Of a DNA stretch of 64,000 bases, positions 55,787 to 64,000 are shown piece by piece. A model generated the notes under the pieces. It was given only the letters and a program-made list of their open reading frames with translations. It did no database searches and had not been told where the DNA came from. Positions within the stretch are counted from its first letter, which is position 1; the number at the start of each line of letters is the position of its first letter. The stretch is from positions 3,844,001-3,908,000 of the forward strand of contig OY764876.1 in NCBI GenBank assembly GCA_963668595.1, read 5' to 3'. The DNA comes from GWE2-42-39 sp963668595 (GTDB taxonomy: Bacteria; Bacteroidota; Bacteroidia; Bacteroidales; Prolixibacteraceae). The translations under genes were made by a program, and so were the position numbers.

Positions 55787-58700
55787 ATGCAAAAAAAATA
55801 CATTTCGCTTGTGGCGATTTTCCTTTTGCTATGTTCCGGGCTTAACGCCAAAATGATTTGGCAGATCGGAACGCATGATAATTCCTCTGCTGATTTGGCT
55901 TTGGGACCTTCGGATTACAATAAATTTTTAAGTAAAGACTTTGGTTTTGAAGATCGCTATTATTTAATAGGTAAATCTGTAGCAAAAACGGACTTTCCTT
56001 ATGTTTTGCCTGGACCGGCTGATACATGGGGCGGTACCTGGGGAACATCCGGATGGCGTACACACGAAATCAATATTTTATTTGGCGTTCAATCGATGCT
56101 TGCCAATGGCGATTGGAAACTCTTTATCGATTTGGTCGATTCTCAGGCGGACAAGTCGCTGATGAAGGTTTGTGTAAATAATCAGCAAAATAAATTTTTG
56201 TTGAAAGGAAAATCAAACGAATCAATCAATGGTAACGTTTCTGAAAAGTCTGAACATGTTATTGAAATTCCGATTGATAGGGGTGTAATTAAAGAAGGTG
56301 GTAATTGTGTTACCATTACTATATTGGAGGGATCGTGGGTGGTTTTTGATGCCGTTCATTTGGAAGGGCCGAACGATGTTGTGCTGACAGATAACAAGGA
56401 AGTTTTTGTGCGAAATATTGAACCTGCGAAATATGAATTGGCAAATGGGAAAAAACGGTTTCATCCATTACTGATTGATTTGGAGCATTTTGAAGGTTCA
56501 CCTAAAATAGATGTGCTTCTTGATGGTGCTTCAATTTATACAACGAAATTGGATACGGGGCGCTACCTGCTGGAAGTGCCTATGCCGACAGTGAAAAAAG
56601 AAAAATACAGTAAGTTCCAACTTTTGGTTAATGGCAAAGAAGTTCAGTCGGGAAGTATTACACGTGCGCCTCAGGCATTGCAATCGCTGGCCGATTATGT
56701 CGATACACGTGTAGGAACAGCACACTCGCGCTGGATGATTGCTCCCGGGCCATGGATGCCGTTCAGTATGGTAAAGATTAGTCCCGATAACCAGAATATG
56801 GGATGGCAGGCGGGTTACCAACCGACTTTTGAATCACTGGGGTGTTTCAGTCATATTCATGAATGGACCATGGCCGGACTGGGAATGATGCCAACTAACG
56901 GTAAATTGCAAATTCAGGTTGGCGATCAGTTTGATCCGGACTCGGGATACCGTTCGCGGATTGATAAAGCATCGGAAGAATCGCCGCTCGGTCATTATAA
57001 AGTATTTCTTACCGATACAAAAATATGGGCTGAGGTAACTGCTACTACTCGTTGCAGTTTCCAACGGTACACTTTCCCTGACAATCAGGATGGTCGTGTG
57101 ATGATTGACATGCATGTACCGGCTGAGTACAATTACCTTTTGCCAGATGTGGAGATTAAACAGGTTAATGCCTATCGTATCGAAGGGAAAAGTCATCAGA
57201 TTTCGCCAAGGCCGCATGTTTGGAGTGATGATGCAGATCAGGAATATACCGTCAATTTTGTTATTGAGTTCGACCAGCCGATCAAGAACATTGGTGGCTG
57301 GAAAGAAAAGGAAATAATTCACTCGGGTTACATAAACGGAAAAGATTTGAAAGATGCTGGCTTGTTTGTCGAGTTCGACACAAAGAAGTCAAACGTAGTA
57401 CAGGCTCGTGCAGGAATATCGCTGGTGAGTATCGAAAACGCTTCGGAAAACCTGGAAACAGAAATTACCAGACCTTTTGGCTGGAACTATGATGCGGTGG
57501 TGAAAAATCAGAAAGATGTATGGAACAGCTACTTGTCGAGAATAGTAATTACTACAGATAATAGGCTGGAGAAAATTCGCTTTTATAGTGATTTCTTTCG
57601 CTCAATGTGTCGGAATACCTGGAGTGATGTAAATGGAGAATGGATTGCTCCGGATGAAACCAAACAAAGATTGACAAATCCCGAACATTTGGCACTTGGC
57701 TGTGATGCTTTCTGGAATACCTTCTGGAATTTAAACCAGTTCTGGAATTTGGTTACCCCAGAATGGGCTTCGAAATGGGTAAACTCTCAGCTTGCTTTGT
57801 ATGATGCCAACGGGTGGTTGGGAAAAGGACCAGCCGGAATGGAATATATTCCGGTGATGGTTGCCGAACATGAGATTCCGCAAATGGTTTCTACCTATCA
57901 AATGGGGATTCGTGATTTCGATACTGAAAAAGCGTTTCAGGCCATGAAGAAAATGCAGACCACGCCAGCGACACAAGTAGCTGGTGGTTTTGCAGGAAAC
58001 CGCGACCTGGTCTCATACATGAAATATCACTATGTGCCGTCTGATAAAGGACGTTTTTCGAATACGCTGGAATATTCGTACGACGACTGGACGCTGGGAC
58101 AATTTGCCAAAGCTCTTGGCAAGAATGAGGATTTCAAGATATTTAATGATCGTGGTAGTTGGTGGAAAAATGCATTCAATCAGGAAACTGGTTATGCGCA
58201 GATGCGACACAGCAATGGAACGTTTGAAGAACCTTTTGACCCGTTTCAGACCGGACGTAATCACCACTATGTTGAAGGTAACGCGTGGCAGTTGAGCTAT
58301 TTTGTACCACAAGATGTCCCCGAGTTGGCCAAATACATTGGCAAAAATAAATTTGTAGAACGCCTGAACTGGGGATTTCAGGTTAGTGAACCCTGGCGGT
58401 ACAATGCGCCAAACGATCAATACTGGGATTATCCGGTGGTGCAGGGCAACCAGCAATCGATGCATTTTGCATTTCTGTTTAACTGGGTCGGTAAGCCTTG
58501 GTTGACACAGCGCTGGAGTCGTTCCATTATCGAGAAATATTATGGATCGGGTATTGCCAATGCATACCTGGGAGATGAAGATCAGGGACAAATGAGTGCA
58601 TGGTTTATCATGGCTGCAATCGGGCTTTTCCAAACCGATGGTGGTTGTAGTGTTGATCCGGTGTATGAAATTGCCAGCCCGCTATATCAAAAAATTGTGA

Positions 58701-58915
58701 TTGACTTGGGCAAACAATATAATCGCGGTGAAAAGTTTGAGATCATCGCCCAAAATGCTTCGCGCAAAAACATGTATGTGCAAAGTGCACGATTGAACGG
58801 AAAAGAACTCAACTCATTCAAATTTCCTGCTTCGGAACTATTAAAAGGCGGAAAGTTAGAACTGGTAATGGGTGACAAACCCAATGAGAAATGGGGTATA
58901 AACATATCGGAGTAA
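55787..58915 (+). CDS. GH92-family exo-alpha-mannosidase with an extra N-terminal beta-sandwich
   Basis: The protein has 1,042 residues. The signal peptide is about 1-21 (LLCSGLNA). Residues about 22-205 form a beta-sandwich carbohydrate-binding-like domain (MIWQIGTHDNSSADLALGPS, GGTWGTSGWRTHEINILFGV), as seen on polysaccharide-lyase-type enzymes. The GH92 part starts near 300 (YVDTRVGTAHSRWMIAPGPW, MPFSMVKISPDNQNMGWQAG) and continues through LGCDAFWNTFWNLNQFWNLV and YVEGNAWQLSYFVPQDVPEL (Glu of the acid motif). It ends with LGDEDQGQMSAWFIMAAIGL. The segment usually written NEPSHH in this family reads GNQQSMHFAFLFNWVG here. GH92 enzymes are calcium-dependent and act on terminal alpha-mannose. 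It is 51 bases ahead of a second GH92 gene. Confidence 0.92.
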   Translation: MQKKYISLVAIFLLLCSGLNAKMIWQIGTHDNSSADLALGPSDYNKFLSKDFGFEDRYYLIGKSVAKTDFPYVLPGPADTWGGTWGTSGWRTHEINILFGVQSMLANGDWKLFIDLVDSQADKSLMKVCVNNQQNKFLLKGKSNESINGNVSEKSEHVIEIPIDRGVIKEGGNCVTITILEGSWVVFDAVHLEGPNDVVLTDNKEVFVRNIEPAKYELANGKKRFHPLLIDLEHFEGSPKIDVLLDGASIYTTKLDTGRYLLEVPMPTVKKEKYSKFQLLVNGKEVQSGSITRAPQALQSLADYVDTRVGTAHSRWMIAPGPWMPFSMVKISPDNQNMGWQAGYQPTFESLGCFSHIHEWTMAGLGMMPTNGKLQIQVGDQFDPDSGYRSRIDKASEESPLGHYKVFLTDTKIWAEVTATTRCSFQRYTFPDNQDGRVMIDMHVPAEYNYLLPDVEIKQVNAYRIEGKSHQISPRPHVWSDDADQEYTVNFVIEFDQPIKNIGGWKEKEIIHSGYINGKDLKDAGLFVEFDTKKSNVVQARAGISLVSIENASENLETEITRPFGWNYDAVVKNQKDVWNSYLSRIVITTDNRLEKIRFYSDFFRSMCRNTWSDVNGEWIAPDETKQRLTNPEHLALGCDAFWNTFWNLNQFWNLVTPEWASKWVNSQLALYDANGWLGKGPAGMEYIPVMVAEHEIPQMVSTYQMGIRDFDTEKAFQAMKKMQTTPATQVAGGFAGNRDLVSYMKYHYVPSDKGRFSNTLEYSYDDWTLGQFAKALGKNEDFKIFNDRGSWWKNAFNQETGYAQMRHSNGTFEEPFDPFQTGRNHHYVEGNAWQLSYFVPQDVPELAKYIGKNKFVERLNWGFQVSEPWRYNAPNDQYWDYPVVQGNQQSMHFAFLFNWVGKPWLTQRWSRSIIEKYYGSGIANAYLGDEDQGQMSAWFIMAAIGLFQTDGGCSVDPVYEIASPLYQKIVIDLGKQYNRGEKFEIIAQNASRKNMYVQSARLNGKELNSFKFPASELLKGGKLELVMGDKPNEKWGINISE

Positions 58916-58966
58916 ATTATAGGTGGTAGTAATTGAAAGAGTAATAATTCTTAAAGAATATAATAT

Positions 58967-61306
58967 ATGAAAAAGGTTTTGGTTCTTTTAATTATCTTTT
59001 TATCAGTTGTTTTAGTTCAAGGAGAAGATTTAAAGCCGATAGATTACGTCGATCCGAACATTGGGACAGCGCACTGTCGCTGGTTTTTTTATACTCCGGC
59101 TGCTGTTCCGTTTGGAATGGCTAAGCTGGCTCCGTCAACCGATGCGCATTTAGGTAATGCGAGCGGTTGGCAGGCTGTCGGGTACGATTTTCGGCATAGT
59201 TCGATCGAGGGGTTTGCCAATTTTCACGAATTTCAGGTCGGAGGAGTGGTAATTGCTTCAACGGTAGGCAAATTGCAGACGGTTCCGGGCGAACTAAACG
59301 ATCCTTCTTCCGGGTACCGCTCATCATTCGATAAAAAGGATGAGCATGCAAAGCCCGGCTATTATTCTGTTTTTCTGAAAGATTACAAAATAAAAGCAGA
59401 ACTGACAGCAACCAAACGCGTAGGATTTCATCGGTTCACATTTCCGAAAACCTCACAGGCAAATATTCTTTTTGATATTGGTAACCAACAAGGCGAAAGT
59501 GGCAAAGTGAAAGATGCAGAAGTGCGCTATACCGATGACGGAAAAGTGGAAGGTTATGTGATCACTTCGCCTGTGTATGTGAATAACTACCAAAAAGGCG
59601 CTGATGTTCGCATGTACTTTTCTGCTCAGCTCAGCAAAAAACCCGCTTCGTTCGGATGCTTTGTGAAAGACCAGCAATTTGCAGGACAACGGATACAAAA
59701 AGGACTTGGTGCCGGGATGTATTTCACCTTCAATACGGAAGAGGATGATGTAGTGGAGATTAAAATCGGTTTGTCGCTTACTTCAATCGAAAATGCACGT
59801 TTGAATTTTAATGCCGAAGCCAAAAATTTAAACTTCGATAAAACAAGGAAAGCGGCTGAAAAAACATGGAGCGAATACCTGGGGCGAATTACAGTAGAAG
59901 GCAAAGACGAAGCAGACAAGGTAAAATTCTATACCGGGCTATTTCATGCATTGTTGGGGCGCGGATTGGCTAGCGATGTAAACGGTGCCTATCCGATGAA
60001 TAATGGTGATGTTGGACAGATTGAACTGGACAAAAATGGAAAGCCTATTCACAATCATTATAATACCGATGCTATTTGGGGCGCATTCTGGAATTTGACT
60101 CAGCTGTGGTCGCTTGCTTATCCTGAATATTATTCCGATTGGGTTCAAAGTCAGTTGCTGGTTTACAAAGATGCAGGCTGGCTCGGCGATGGAATTGCAT
60201 GCAGCAAATATGTGTCGGGCGTTGGAACCAATTTTACCGGATTGGCCATTGCTGCTGCCTACAACTGCGGAATTCGTGATTTTAATGTTGCATTGGGTTA
60301 CGAAGCTGCCCTGAAAAATGAAATAGAATGGAAAGGTCGATTGGAAGGAGCAGGGAAGATGGATGTGCGTCAGTTTGTAGAACGAGGATATAGTCCGTAC
60401 GAAGAACGTTTCAAAATGGATACCTTTGACGAAGGCTCTGCATTTGGTGTTTCGCATACTCTTGAATATTCATTCAGCAGTTTCGCGGTGGGGCAGTTTG
60501 CCAAACTGTTGGGTAAAACCGAAGATTTTCAGCTTTTATCCCGATTATCAAATGGATGGAAGCTTTTGTTTGACGAACAAACTAAACTGGTTCGTCCGAA
60601 AGATTCACAGGGGAAATTCATTGAAAAATTTGATCCGTTGGCACCTTGGGTTGGTTTTCAGGAAGGAAATGCTGTGCAATATACTTTTTATGTCCCTCAC
60701 CAACCAGAAGAACTGGTGAATTTGCTCGGACGTGAAACTTTCAATAATCGTCTCGATAGCATCTTTATTGCATCGCAGAAAAATATATTCGGAGGAGGTA
60801 AGGAAGTAGATGCATTTGCCGGATTAAGAGCTTTGTATAACCACGGAAATCAGCCAAACTTGCATGTGTCGTGGATGTTTAACTTTTCCGGAAGACCTGA
60901 TTTGTCGCAAAAATGGGTACGCGCTATATGCAATGAATTTTACGGAACAGAGGGCATTCATGGATATGGTTATGGTCAGGATGAAGATCAGGGGCAATTG
61001 GGAGCCTGGTATGTCATGTCGTCCATCGGTTTGTTCGATGTAAAAGGTCTGACGGAAATCAACCCGAAATTTCAGATAGGAAGTCCCCTGTTCGACCGTG
61101 TTACCATAAAATTGAATGGGAACTATTATCCGGGCAAAACTTTCGTTATCGAAACCAGTAATAATTCGTCAGCGAACCAATATATCCAATCGATTCAGTT
61201 GAATGGAAAAGATTGTGATTCGGTGTTTGTACCGTTTAATGAGGTGGTGCGTGGCGGAAAACTGAATATTCATCTTGGAGCTTCTCCCAAAACAGAGTTG
61301 AAATGA
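58967..61306 (+). CDS. GH92-family exo-alpha-mannosidase
   Basis: The protein has 779 residues, the usual size of a single GH92. The signal peptide is about 1-19 (SVVLVQG). Motifs are IDYVDPNIGTAHCRWFFYTP, GNASGWQAVGYDFRHSSIEG, NFHEFQVGG, AIWGAFWNLTQLWSLAYPEY, QEGNAVQYTFYVPHQPEELV and YGQDEDQGQLGAWYVMSSIG. In place of NEPSHH there is GNQPNLHVSWMFNFSGRP, similar to the change in the preceding GH92. The two enzymes are clearly paralogous and probably share a substrate class, perhaps a mannan or N-glycan with an unusual linkage. The stop codon overlaps the ATG of the sulfatase pseudogene. Confidence 0.93.
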   Translation: MKKVLVLLIIFLSVVLVQGEDLKPIDYVDPNIGTAHCRWFFYTPAAVPFGMAKLAPSTDAHLGNASGWQAVGYDFRHSSIEGFANFHEFQVGGVVIASTVGKLQTVPGELNDPSSGYRSSFDKKDEHAKPGYYSVFLKDYKIKAELTATKRVGFHRFTFPKTSQANILFDIGNQQGESGKVKDAEVRYTDDGKVEGYVITSPVYVNNYQKGADVRMYFSAQLSKKPASFGCFVKDQQFAGQRIQKGLGAGMYFTFNTEEDDVVEIKIGLSLTSIENARLNFNAEAKNLNFDKTRKAAEKTWSEYLGRITVEGKDEADKVKFYTGLFHALLGRGLASDVNGAYPMNNGDVGQIELDKNGKPIHNHYNTDAIWGAFWNLTQLWSLAYPEYYSDWVQSQLLVYKDAGWLGDGIACSKYVSGVGTNFTGLAIAAAYNCGIRDFNVALGYEAALKNEIEWKGRLEGAGKMDVRQFVERGYSPYEERFKMDTFDEGSAFGVSHTLEYSFSSFAVGQFAKLLGKTEDFQLLSRLSNGWKLLFDEQTKLVRPKDSQGKFIEKFDPLAPWVGFQEGNAVQYTFYVPHQPEELVNLLGRETFNNRLDSIFIASQKNIFGGGKEVDAFAGLRALYNHGNQPNLHVSWMFNFSGRPDLSQKWVRAICNEFYGTEGIHGYGYGQDEDQGQLGAWYVMSSIGLFDVKGLTEINPKFQIGSPLFDRVTIKLNGNYYPGKTFVIETSNNSSANQYIQSIQLNGKDCDSVFVPFNEVVRGGKLNIHLGASPKTELK

Positions 61307-61550
61307 AAAGAATAACTCATAAATATGCGGTTCTGTTTTTTACTTCATTGTCATAGTTTTCATATGTCGAGTTGAAAGCGCAGGAAAAAACCAAGCAACC
61401 CATTCATTCGTGGGAGTTGTTTGATTTGAAAACAGATACTATGGAATCAACAATGTCTATAACAACAAAAAATATGAAAAAGTGCAACAGATGCTGACTG
61501 ACGAGCTTGTCCGGATGAGGAAAGATATTCGCTCGACAGAAGGAGATTAG
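61303..61550 (+). pseudogene. Sulfatase pseudogene: N-terminus joined to C-terminus, core deleted
   Basis: From ATG 61303 the frame reads MKRITHKYAVLFFTSLS, hits TAG at 61354-61356, then continues in the same frame as FSYVELKAQEKTKQP, i.e. a signal peptide followed by the usual start of an S1-type sulfatase. It then runs straight into HSWELFDLKTDTMEST (61408 on). The expected C-terminus is completed one frame over, NVYNNKKYEKVQQMLTDELV then RMRKDIRSTEGD with its stop at 61548-61550. About 400 residues carrying the catalytic Cys/Ser motif are missing. One nonsense change, one internal deletion and one frameshift are therefore visible. The ATG overlaps the GH92 stop, so it was once the next gene of this operon. 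Confidence 0.8.
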
Positions 61551-61576
61551 TCTGTAATGTGATATAGTAAGAATGA

Positions 61577-61629
61577 AATAGCCATAAGAGCTAAAGCTCA
61601 TACTAAGCGAAAATGAATAAATGGCTATT
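61577..61629. promoter_or_regulatory. Nested inverted repeat in the leader of the mannose-6-phosphate isomerase gene
   Basis: AATAGCCAT (61577-61585) and ATGGCTATT (61621-61629) are perfect inverted arms. Between them lies the palindrome GAGCTAAAGCTC (about 61588-61599). The structure is 117 bases before ATG 61746. It could be an operator or RNA hairpin that arose with the decay of the sulfatase gene; no regulator can be assigned. Confidence 0.35.
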
Positions 61630-61745
61630 CCATACGTTGAGATTTTAATTGAAAAACAAAAGTTGATACGAAAATTATACGAACCAACTTTGAAAGTTTA
61701 TACACATGAAATAGTATAGCAGAAAGTAAAAAGAACATATTCGAA

Positions 61746-63509
61746 ATGAAAGAGACAAGAAGTACAACCCAGTTTTTAATGCCTTTTGTGAAAGATGGTG
61801 GTGTAGAAAAAGGCTACGATATTTACCCTTCGTTGAAACTGGAAGATGCGCTAATATCGGCTGACATAAATTTACTGGCAGAACGAATCGCCAACGAGAA
61901 AATAATCATTGCAGATGGTTATGTAGGAGTGTTTTTCGATGAATTCAGAATCCAGCTTGACCATGCGTTGATCGCACTTGGGAAAACGGTGAACTGGATA
62001 AATATTGAGACGGCGATAAAGTCGGAATCGGAAATTGATCGGTTGATTGAGCCTTTTATGGGTGATGCCGACTCTATTTTTGGAACACGAACCAGTCTTC
62101 AGCTTGCTGATTATTATGATGTTGAAAAACTGAAAAATTTGCATCCGGCTGCATCTGCTGATTTGAATATCGTGTACGGGCCGGGAGCCAGTTTGTGCGG
62201 ATGGGCCGGATTACTGATCTATATCGATCTGCCTAAAAATGAGTTGCAATTCCGGGCACGTGCAAAAAGTATTCGTAATCTCGGAGCCAGAGAGTGTTAC
62301 GACATGAAAACCATGTACAAGCGTTATTATTTTGTCGATTGGGTTGTGTTGAACAGACACAAGAAGTCAATTCTGAATTCAATAGATATTATCATCGACG
62401 GGCAACAGACCAATGTTTTTCTTTGGATGGAAGGTGTTCATTTGCGCGCTGGTTTGAAAACGATGGCCGAAAATTATTTTCGCGTACGTCCTTGGTTTGA
62501 ACCTGGCGTTTGGGGCGGAAGCTGGATTAAAGAGCACATCGAAGGAATAAACAAAGAAGCACAGAATTATGCTTGGTCGTTCGAGTTAATTACTCCTGAA
62601 AACGGGATTGTGTTCGAAAGTTCGCGTCATTTACTGGAAGTATCGTTCGATTTTCTGATGTTTGGCGAAGGTGATTCAATATTGGGTACCGACCGCCAAA
62701 AATACGGCGATGAATTCCCAATTCGTTTCGATTTCCTTGATACCTTCGACGGAGGAAATTTGTCGGTACAATGTCATCCCCGTCCTGAATATTGCAAAGA
62801 ACAGTTTGGGGAAGACATTACCCAGGAAGAAACATATTATATTCTTGATAGTAAGGAGGGCGCTTCTGTTTATTTGGGTTTTCAGGAGGAGATTGAGCCT
62901 GCAAAATTTGAGAATGCATTGCAGCAGAGTTTCAATACGAATACAGCCATTGATATTACCAGCTTTGTACAGGAACTTCCAGCACAGAAACACGATTTGT
63001 TTTTAATTCCGCCGGGAACTATTCATGCTTCCGGAATCAATAATCTTGTACTTGAAATCAGCACAACTCCGTATATTTTCACTTTCAAAATGTACGACTG
63101 GGTGCGTCCTGATCTGGATGGAAATCCGCGTCCGTTAAATATTGGACATGGAATGAAGAACCTCTATTTCGACCGTAAAGGTGAAAAAGTGAAAAAGGAA
63201 CTGGTTTCTTCTCCTTGTTTAATTGAGACTGGCACAGATTGGAAATTGTTTGAATTGCCAACGCATGAGAAGCATAGCTACCGCGTGAATCGCTATCATT
63301 TCAATTCTGAAATAAAAGTTGAAACAAAGGGGAAATTTCACGTACTTAGTTTGGTTGAGGGAACTTCGATCGAAATTGAGTCGGAGGGTGGTCGCAAGGA
63401 TGTTTTTCAGTATGCCGAAACGTTTGTGGTTCCGGCAGCAGCAAAAAGTTATACCATTCGGAATCATTCGAAAGGTGAAGCGATGGTAGTAGTTGCATTT
63501 GTGAAATAG
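61746..63509 (+). CDS. manA: Class I mannose-6-phosphate isomerase with a long N-terminal extra domain
   Basis: The protein has 587 residues, about 1.5 times the length of classical ManA (~390). The isomerase is the C-terminal part: GGNLSVQCHPRPEYCKEQFG (zinc-binding His), ILDSKEGASVYLGFQEEIEP, LIPPGTIHASGINNLVLEIS (zinc-binding His and the Glu that follows) and FKMYDWVRPDLDGNPRPLNI. The N-terminal ~280 residues (EKIIIADGYVGVFFDEFRIQ, LIYIDLPKNELQFRARAKSI, KRYYFVDWVVLNRHKKSILN, RVRPWFEPGVWGGSWIKEHI) recur in Bacteroidota homologues of this length but have no function I can name. The enzyme interconverts mannose-6-phosphate and fructose-6-phosphate, which links mannose released by GH92 to glycolysis. 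The next gene, a ROK kinase, starts five bases later. Confidence 0.9.
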   Translation: MKETRSTTQFLMPFVKDGGVEKGYDIYPSLKLEDALISADINLLAERIANEKIIIADGYVGVFFDEFRIQLDHALIALGKTVNWINIETAIKSESEIDRLIEPFMGDADSIFGTRTSLQLADYYDVEKLKNLHPAASADLNIVYGPGASLCGWAGLLIYIDLPKNELQFRARAKSIRNLGARECYDMKTMYKRYYFVDWVVLNRHKKSILNSIDIIIDGQQTNVFLWMEGVHLRAGLKTMAENYFRVRPWFEPGVWGGSWIKEHIEGINKEAQNYAWSFELITPENGIVFESSRHLLEVSFDFLMFGEGDSILGTDRQKYGDEFPIRFDFLDTFDGGNLSVQCHPRPEYCKEQFGEDITQEETYYILDSKEGASVYLGFQEEIEPAKFENALQQSFNTNTAIDITSFVQELPAQKHDLFLIPPGTIHASGINNLVLEISTTPYIFTFKMYDWVRPDLDGNPRPLNIGHGMKNLYFDRKGEKVKKELVSSPCLIETGTDWKLFELPTHEKHSYRVNRYHFNSEIKVETKGKFHVLSLVEGTSIEIESEGGRKDVFQYAETFVVPAAAKSYTIRNHSKGEAMVVVAFVK

Positions 63510-63514
63510 AAACG

Positions 63515-64000
63515 ATGACAAAGAAATACGCAATCGGAGCCGACATCGGGGGCAGTCATATCAGTGCGGTGTTGGTGGACATTGAATCGGGGCAAATGAT
63601 TCCTGAAAGCCTGGCGGAAGTGAAGGTCGATAATCAGGCATCCGCTTCGGAAATTCTGGAGAATTGGGCAAAAGCATTGTATGCATCCATGCAGTTTGCC
63701 GAAAAGGGAGAGATGGTGGGAATAGGCTTTGCCATGCCCGGCCCGTTCGACTACAAAAATGGTATTGCCCTTCTGAAAAATGTAGCTAAATACGACAGCT
63801 TGTACGGAATGAATGTGGGCAACGAATTGAAGAAATTGCTGAATTTACCCATAGAGCTACCTTTCCGGTATTGCAACGATGCCTTGTCGTTTGCCATTGG
63901 TGAATGCTGGGGAGGAAAAGCATCGGCATATAAAAATGTGGTGGCTATTACACTCGGTACCGGATTTGGCTCTGCATTTGTGAGCGATGGTGTTCCGGTG
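63515..64000 (+). CDS. ROK-family sugar kinase, 3'-truncated by the window edge
   Basis: ATG 63515 begins MTKKYAIGADIGGSHISAVL, and the frame stays open to base 64000 (162 residues). The phosphate loop DIGGSHISAVLVD, GIGFAMPGPFDY, the substrate region YCNDALSFAIGECWGG and the second phosphate loop TLGTGFGSAF are all present, as in ROK-type glucokinases, mannokinases and fructokinases. It lacks an N-terminal helix-turn-helix, so it is a kinase rather than a ROK repressor. Its place after manA suggests that it phosphorylates mannose. The sequence is cut before the usual zinc-binding CxCGxxGC site can be checked. Confidence 0.92.
   Translation, partial: MTKKYAIGADIGGSHISAVLVDIESGQMIPESLAEVKVDNQASASEILENWAKALYASMQFAEKGEMVGIGFAMPGPFDYKNGIALLKNVAKYDSLYGMNVGNELKKLLNLPIELPFRYCNDALSFAIGECWGGKASAYKNVVAITLGTGFGSAFVSDGVPV

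Overview
The window looks like a chromosomal segment from a free-living member of the Bacteroidota, most plausibly a marine or sediment Marinilabiliales/Prolixibacteraceae-type organism. That placement is inferred from family content. It has a gliding-motility (type B type IX secretion) C-terminal domain on a giant surface protein, DUF4625 lipoproteins beside a TonB-dependent receptor, a GSCFA protein, a ~590-residue class I mannose-6-phosphate isomerase, GH92 and GH78 enzymes, and promoters of the Bacteroidota TTTG-N19-TAnnTTTG type. I see no rRNA, tRNA, CRISPR array or intact insertion sequence.

Layout. (1) 1-16.1 kb, + strand: three consecutive secreted surface proteins. They are the C-terminal part of a SprB/Ig/HYR repeat protein cut by the window edge, a ~300-residue secreted protein, and a 3,452-residue repeat adhesin that starts at TTG and ends in a type IX sorting domain. 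All three share one PKD-like module, so they probably form one cell-surface assembly. (2) 16.2-22.6 kb: housekeeping genes, namely a hemolysin III/PAQR membrane protein, a TldD/PmbA peptidase pair (TldD carries a Tat signal), a lysine/alanine-dehydrogenase-like enzyme and DprA. (3) 22.6-27.4 kb, - strand: a metal-linked operon of Fur-family regulator, small His/Cys-rich membrane protein, TonB-dependent receptor and two DUF4625 lipoproteins. A MITE-like element sits between the last two genes, and a tandem 17-bp repeat lies over the fur promoter. (4) 27.6-32.4 kb, + strand: a hemerythrin/RIC protein overlapping a LuxR-type regulator with a degenerate receiver, then a second TonB-dependent receptor, a small conserved protein and a flavodoxin. 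This set suggests iron or redox stress. (5) 32.5-38.4 kb: an AT-rich accessory islet with orphan genes, a GH78-type enzyme and a group II intron 3' remnant, bracketed by two copies of one hairpin repeat. (6) 38.4-50.6 kb, - strand: a glycogen/alpha-glucan cluster (glgB, histidine kinase, GSCFA protein, debranching enzyme, GT4/GlgA-like synthase, GH57, membrane protein, glgP). (7) 50.7-55.2 kb: a VOC protein, a GT39-type membrane glycosyltransferase, a DEAD-box helicase and a GntR/UTRA regulator. (8) 55.6-64 kb, + strand: a mannoside-utilisation locus with two GH92 enzymes, a wrecked sulfatase pseudogene, mannose-6-phosphate isomerase and the start of a ROK-family kinase, with the GntR gene divergent from it.

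How the parts fit: the GntR regulator probably controls the GH92-ManA-ROK locus, whose enzymes would release mannose outside the cytoplasm, phosphorylate it and isomerise it to fructose-6-phosphate. The glycogen cluster stores and mobilises glucose under possible control of an embedded histidine kinase. The two TonB receptor clusters feed metal or iron-complex uptake. The most unusual signals are the three-protein surface cluster with its shared module, the tandem operator-like repeat at fur, the islet bracketed by hairpin repeats with an intron remnant, and the sulfatase remnant whose two ends are still readable.
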